Assembly (NCBI RefSeq): GCF_032884065.1 | Contig: NW_027063627.1 | Span: 358,001 to 422,000, forward strand | Origin: Artemia franciscana | Taxonomy: Eukaryota; Arthropoda; Branchiopoda; Anostraca; Artemiidae | DNA: 64,000 nucleotides | Reading direction: 5' to 3' | Shown: piece by piece, positions 61,401-64,000 of the stretch | Position numbering within the stretch: the first letter of the stretch is position 1 | How the letters are laid out: every line of letters begins with the position of its first letter | Position numbers and translations under genes: made by a program | Notes under the pieces: generated by a model | Told to the model about the DNA's origin: nothing | The model's database searches: none | What the model saw: the letters and a program-made list of their open reading frames with translations, nothing else

Positions 61401-61739
61401 ACTTTTTGGGAGGTGGTACTGTGCTGGCTCTTTTCCCTCAAATTTTGGTGAAAGAAGTTACAAAGGGGTTTTGTAAATTGTCCTAATTTATTTATGAATA
61501 AATTTTCTTGAAAACGGTACCATTTTATCTTTTTTTGAAAAATAGTCACCTTAGGATTTTGCGGCCTGAAAAATCGCTTGATAGGTAACGAGATTGAGAA
61601 AATTCGTTTTAGAACATCATTTATGGAAAGAAAAGTCATGTGAGTGACACCATTATTCATACACATTTAAAGAGTAAAAAATTACGTCATTTTCCCCCAA
61701 CAGTGGTCATATCGTTCTTAATATCTATGACATATCCAA

Positions 61740-63490
61740 AATTATACCAAAGGACAAACCACTCTGAACAGCTAAAGAAAAAGGCATGGAACAAGAAATA
61801 TCAAAAATCACATTAAATTACAAACAAAAATGTTGTACAACAGAATGTTCTGTAGAAGACGAAGCAAAACTACAATGGAATGAAGGAGGGTTTTAGTTTA
61901 GCATGCGTGAGCGGTTAAAAGACAAAGCAAAATTGCAATGGAATAAAGGAAAGACTTGGTTAAGCGTTTGTAAGCGGTTTAAATACTAATAATGGAATGA
62001 AATAAAATGTGAGTTTAACATGTGTGCGTCTGTGATTAATAAAAATGAAGGAAGAATTGATATTTAGTATCGATGACACGTGCAAAATCAAACAGGATGA
62101 CAAATGACTCTGAACAGCTAGAGAAAAAGGCATGAGACAAGAAACAGCAATAAATCACATTGAATTACAAACAAAAATGTGACTTAAAACTAAAGAATAA
62201 CACCATAATTATGCTATTACGTAATTAAGATATTTCACAAAATTACAATTGAATAAGGAAGATGTTACTTTAGCATTAGTAAATGATAAATAGGAAGGAT
62301 GAATTGAACACACAACGGAATTTCATATTTTAACTGAAATTACTGATTTGCCATCCCATTACTTGAAACTACAGAATAAAATGACTGTTATGCCATTTTA
62401 GTATCTGTGGCGCATGGAAAATCACACAAGAAGACAAACTGCTTTGAATAGCTCAAGAAAAAGGCATGGAAGAAGAAACAGGAAAAAATTACATTGAATT
62501 CCAAACGAAAATTTGCGGTTAGAAGACACAACGAAATTTGCGGTTAGAAGACACAGAAAAATTACACTGGAGTAAAGCAAAGTGTTAGTTTTGAGTGCAT
62601 GAGTGGTTAAAAGACAAAGAAAAATTCGAATAGAATGAAGGAACATATTAGTTCAGTGTGTGATTCTGTGATTGATGAACAGGAAGGATGAATTTCCTTC
62701 CAAGGAAATTCATCCAATTCATACAAGGAAGGATGAATTATTCTGAACAGCCAAAGAAAAGGTATTTCAAGAAACAGCAACAAACCACGTTGAATTGCAA
62801 GCGGAATATGACTTAAAAGTAAAGAATAACACAATAATTATAATCCTTCGGAATTCACATATATTTTCTACGGTCATTTTAACGTTTGTAAAAGATAATC
62901 AGTAAGAAGGAATTGAATTAACGACACAATTTCTGAATTAAACTAAAATTGCTGGTTTGCCACATTATGACTTGAAACTGCATGATAAAACGTCCATTTT
63001 GCTAATACCTATTTTAGATGTTTCAGATGGCATAGGCATTTAAACAGTCCAAAGTCAAAGGTAATGATGCACGAAAATGGAGTGCAAACTAGATCTGTGG
63101 CTAGAAGACATATGACAACTAGCATCACATCGAATCTAAAATGGAATCTGCGGTTAAAAGAGAAGCAATAGTGAGAATCACAAAGAGTCGCAGGAGAAAA
63201 CAAATCCTATAAAATGTATAATTCTTTGATGCATTTACAGGAAAGAGGAATTGAGTTCACGCCAGAATTTTTTAACTTAATTGAAATTGCTTATATGACA
63301 CCTCATGGCTTATAATGCAAATAAATATCAAACAAAAATGAATTCAAACAAGCAACTGTGTATTTGTTTATTTATGTATTATTTTTCTTGAGAACCATTT
63401 TGATTGCATCCGAACAGATAAAAAAAAAGGGCACGGAAAACTGTTTGATGGAATGATGCACGAAAATAAAGCGTAAATGAGATGTGTGGA
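61740..63490. repeat. Diverged tandem array, ~325-bp unit
   Basis: 'ctctgaacagct' followed by 'agaaaaaggcatgg' occurs near 61764 and 62112, with variants near 62441 and 62740 (spacing 348, 329 and 299 bp). Each unit also has 'aatcacattaaattacaaac' and 'acgaagcaaaactacaatgg'-type phrases and a 'ggttaaaagac' segment that is internally repeated at ~65 bp. Later units to 63490 are more decayed. Confidence 0.7.
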
Positions 63491-63594
63491 TAGAAGAGAT
63501 GGGGCAACAAGCATCTGTCTTTATGGAGGGGCATTTTTACGGCTTTAAGATGTTCATGGAACTTGCCGTTTTCTATGAAAACAACAACTATAAA

Positions 63595-63650
63595 ACCATT
63601 CTGTTCATTTGAACTTTTGATGTTTCTTCTTACTTTCAGTTACTTTTTTT
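63595..63650. mobile_element. Terminal remnant of foldback-like element
   Basis: 'ctgttcatttgaacttttga' followed by 'tgtttcttcttactttcag' resembles the element end 'gttcgttttaagttttaatg' followed by 'tcgctccttactttcag'. It is followed by T-rich sequence. Weak but consistent. Confidence 0.4.
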
Positions 63651-64000
63651 CAGTTTTTTTCAGTTTTTCAGTTACTTTCAACTTTTTTTTTAATTAAAGT
63701 ATATTGAGACCGTAACTTTATCAATCTAATAAACATCGGTGCTAAACGAAGACCATAGGACACGTAGATAAATATACTTTAAAAGTATCAACTATTTATT
63801 GGGCTGTAGGGTCTAGAGGCCAAATGCTGATTTTTTTTTTAGACAGTAGGATAACATTTCTCACTTTTTGATTTTATGATCAAATTGCTTGGACAATAAA
63901 ACTTCCATTCAGAACCAATGTGATTTATTGATGTTGTTTCTTATAGCATTTTGGGAAAGATCTCTTTGGTGAAATGTAACACTGTTCAAGTAAAGAAACT

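Overview
The window is eukaryotic nuclear DNA. It is AT-rich, has very low coding density, contains one intron-containing gene with GT-AG splice sites, and is crowded with old, nested transposable elements and diverged tandem repeats. The one host gene is a TK2/dNK-type deoxynucleoside kinase, which with the element types suggests an invertebrate, most likely an arthropod. The abundant palindromic repeat family reminds me of crustacean (Artemia-like) genomic DNA, but that is recollection and was not checked.

Gene: a deoxynucleoside kinase lies on the + strand in four recognisable coding exons: 21827-21976, 22662-22840, 26208-26326 and 33832-34091. The joined frame is open to a TAA and carries the P-loop, the EPVE..W substrate motif, FQS, ERS, the DLIVYLR strand and a LID with R..R..EE. 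A position that is normally Met in dNK/TK2 enzymes is Arg, as in dCK/dGK, so substrate preference may be shifted. Intron 3 is about 7.5 kb and holds a tRNA-derived SINE, a LINE tail and a complete non-autonomous Helitron that ends only 122 bp before the last exon.

Layout. 1-1.3 kb: dispersed repeat and a trinucleotide-rich array. 4.3-5.4 kb: decayed hAT/ZBED-like transposase (-). 7.9-8.4 kb: inverted-repeat element. 9.6-11.9 kb: large foldback-like palindromic element. 12.2-13.5 kb: module arranged ++--. 14.3-18.1 kb: three LINE pieces. 18.5-21.1 kb: two minisatellites of opposite polarity. 21.1-21.4 kb: foldback half. 21.8-34.1 kb: the kinase gene. 36.0 kb: 74-nt T tract. 36.5-36.9 kb: LINE tail. 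36.9-38.3 kb: ~260-bp tandem array. 39.6-40.8 kb: foldback copy. 41.9-42.9 kb: SINE and LINE pieces. 43.8-46.55 kb: LINE (-) with a hAT-type element (45072-46388) nested in its reverse transcriptase. 46.57-48.4 kb: foldback copy. 48.4-50.4 kb: ~290-bp tandem array containing a tRNA-Pro-like sequence. 53.1-54.6 kb: hAT-like terminal copy, LINE fragment and foldback piece. 55.0-55.4 kb: truncated Helitron. 59.8 kb: (AT)n. 60.2-61.4 kb: second hAT-like terminal copy, tRNA-like relic and LINE. 61.7-63.5 kb: ~325-bp tandem array.

Apart from the kinase, every recognisable coding trace belongs to mobile elements, and all are broken by stops or frameshifts. I found no operons, CRISPR arrays or bacterial-style regulatory sites. 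All repeat comparisons were made by eye, so boundaries are approximate unless terminal motifs are stated.
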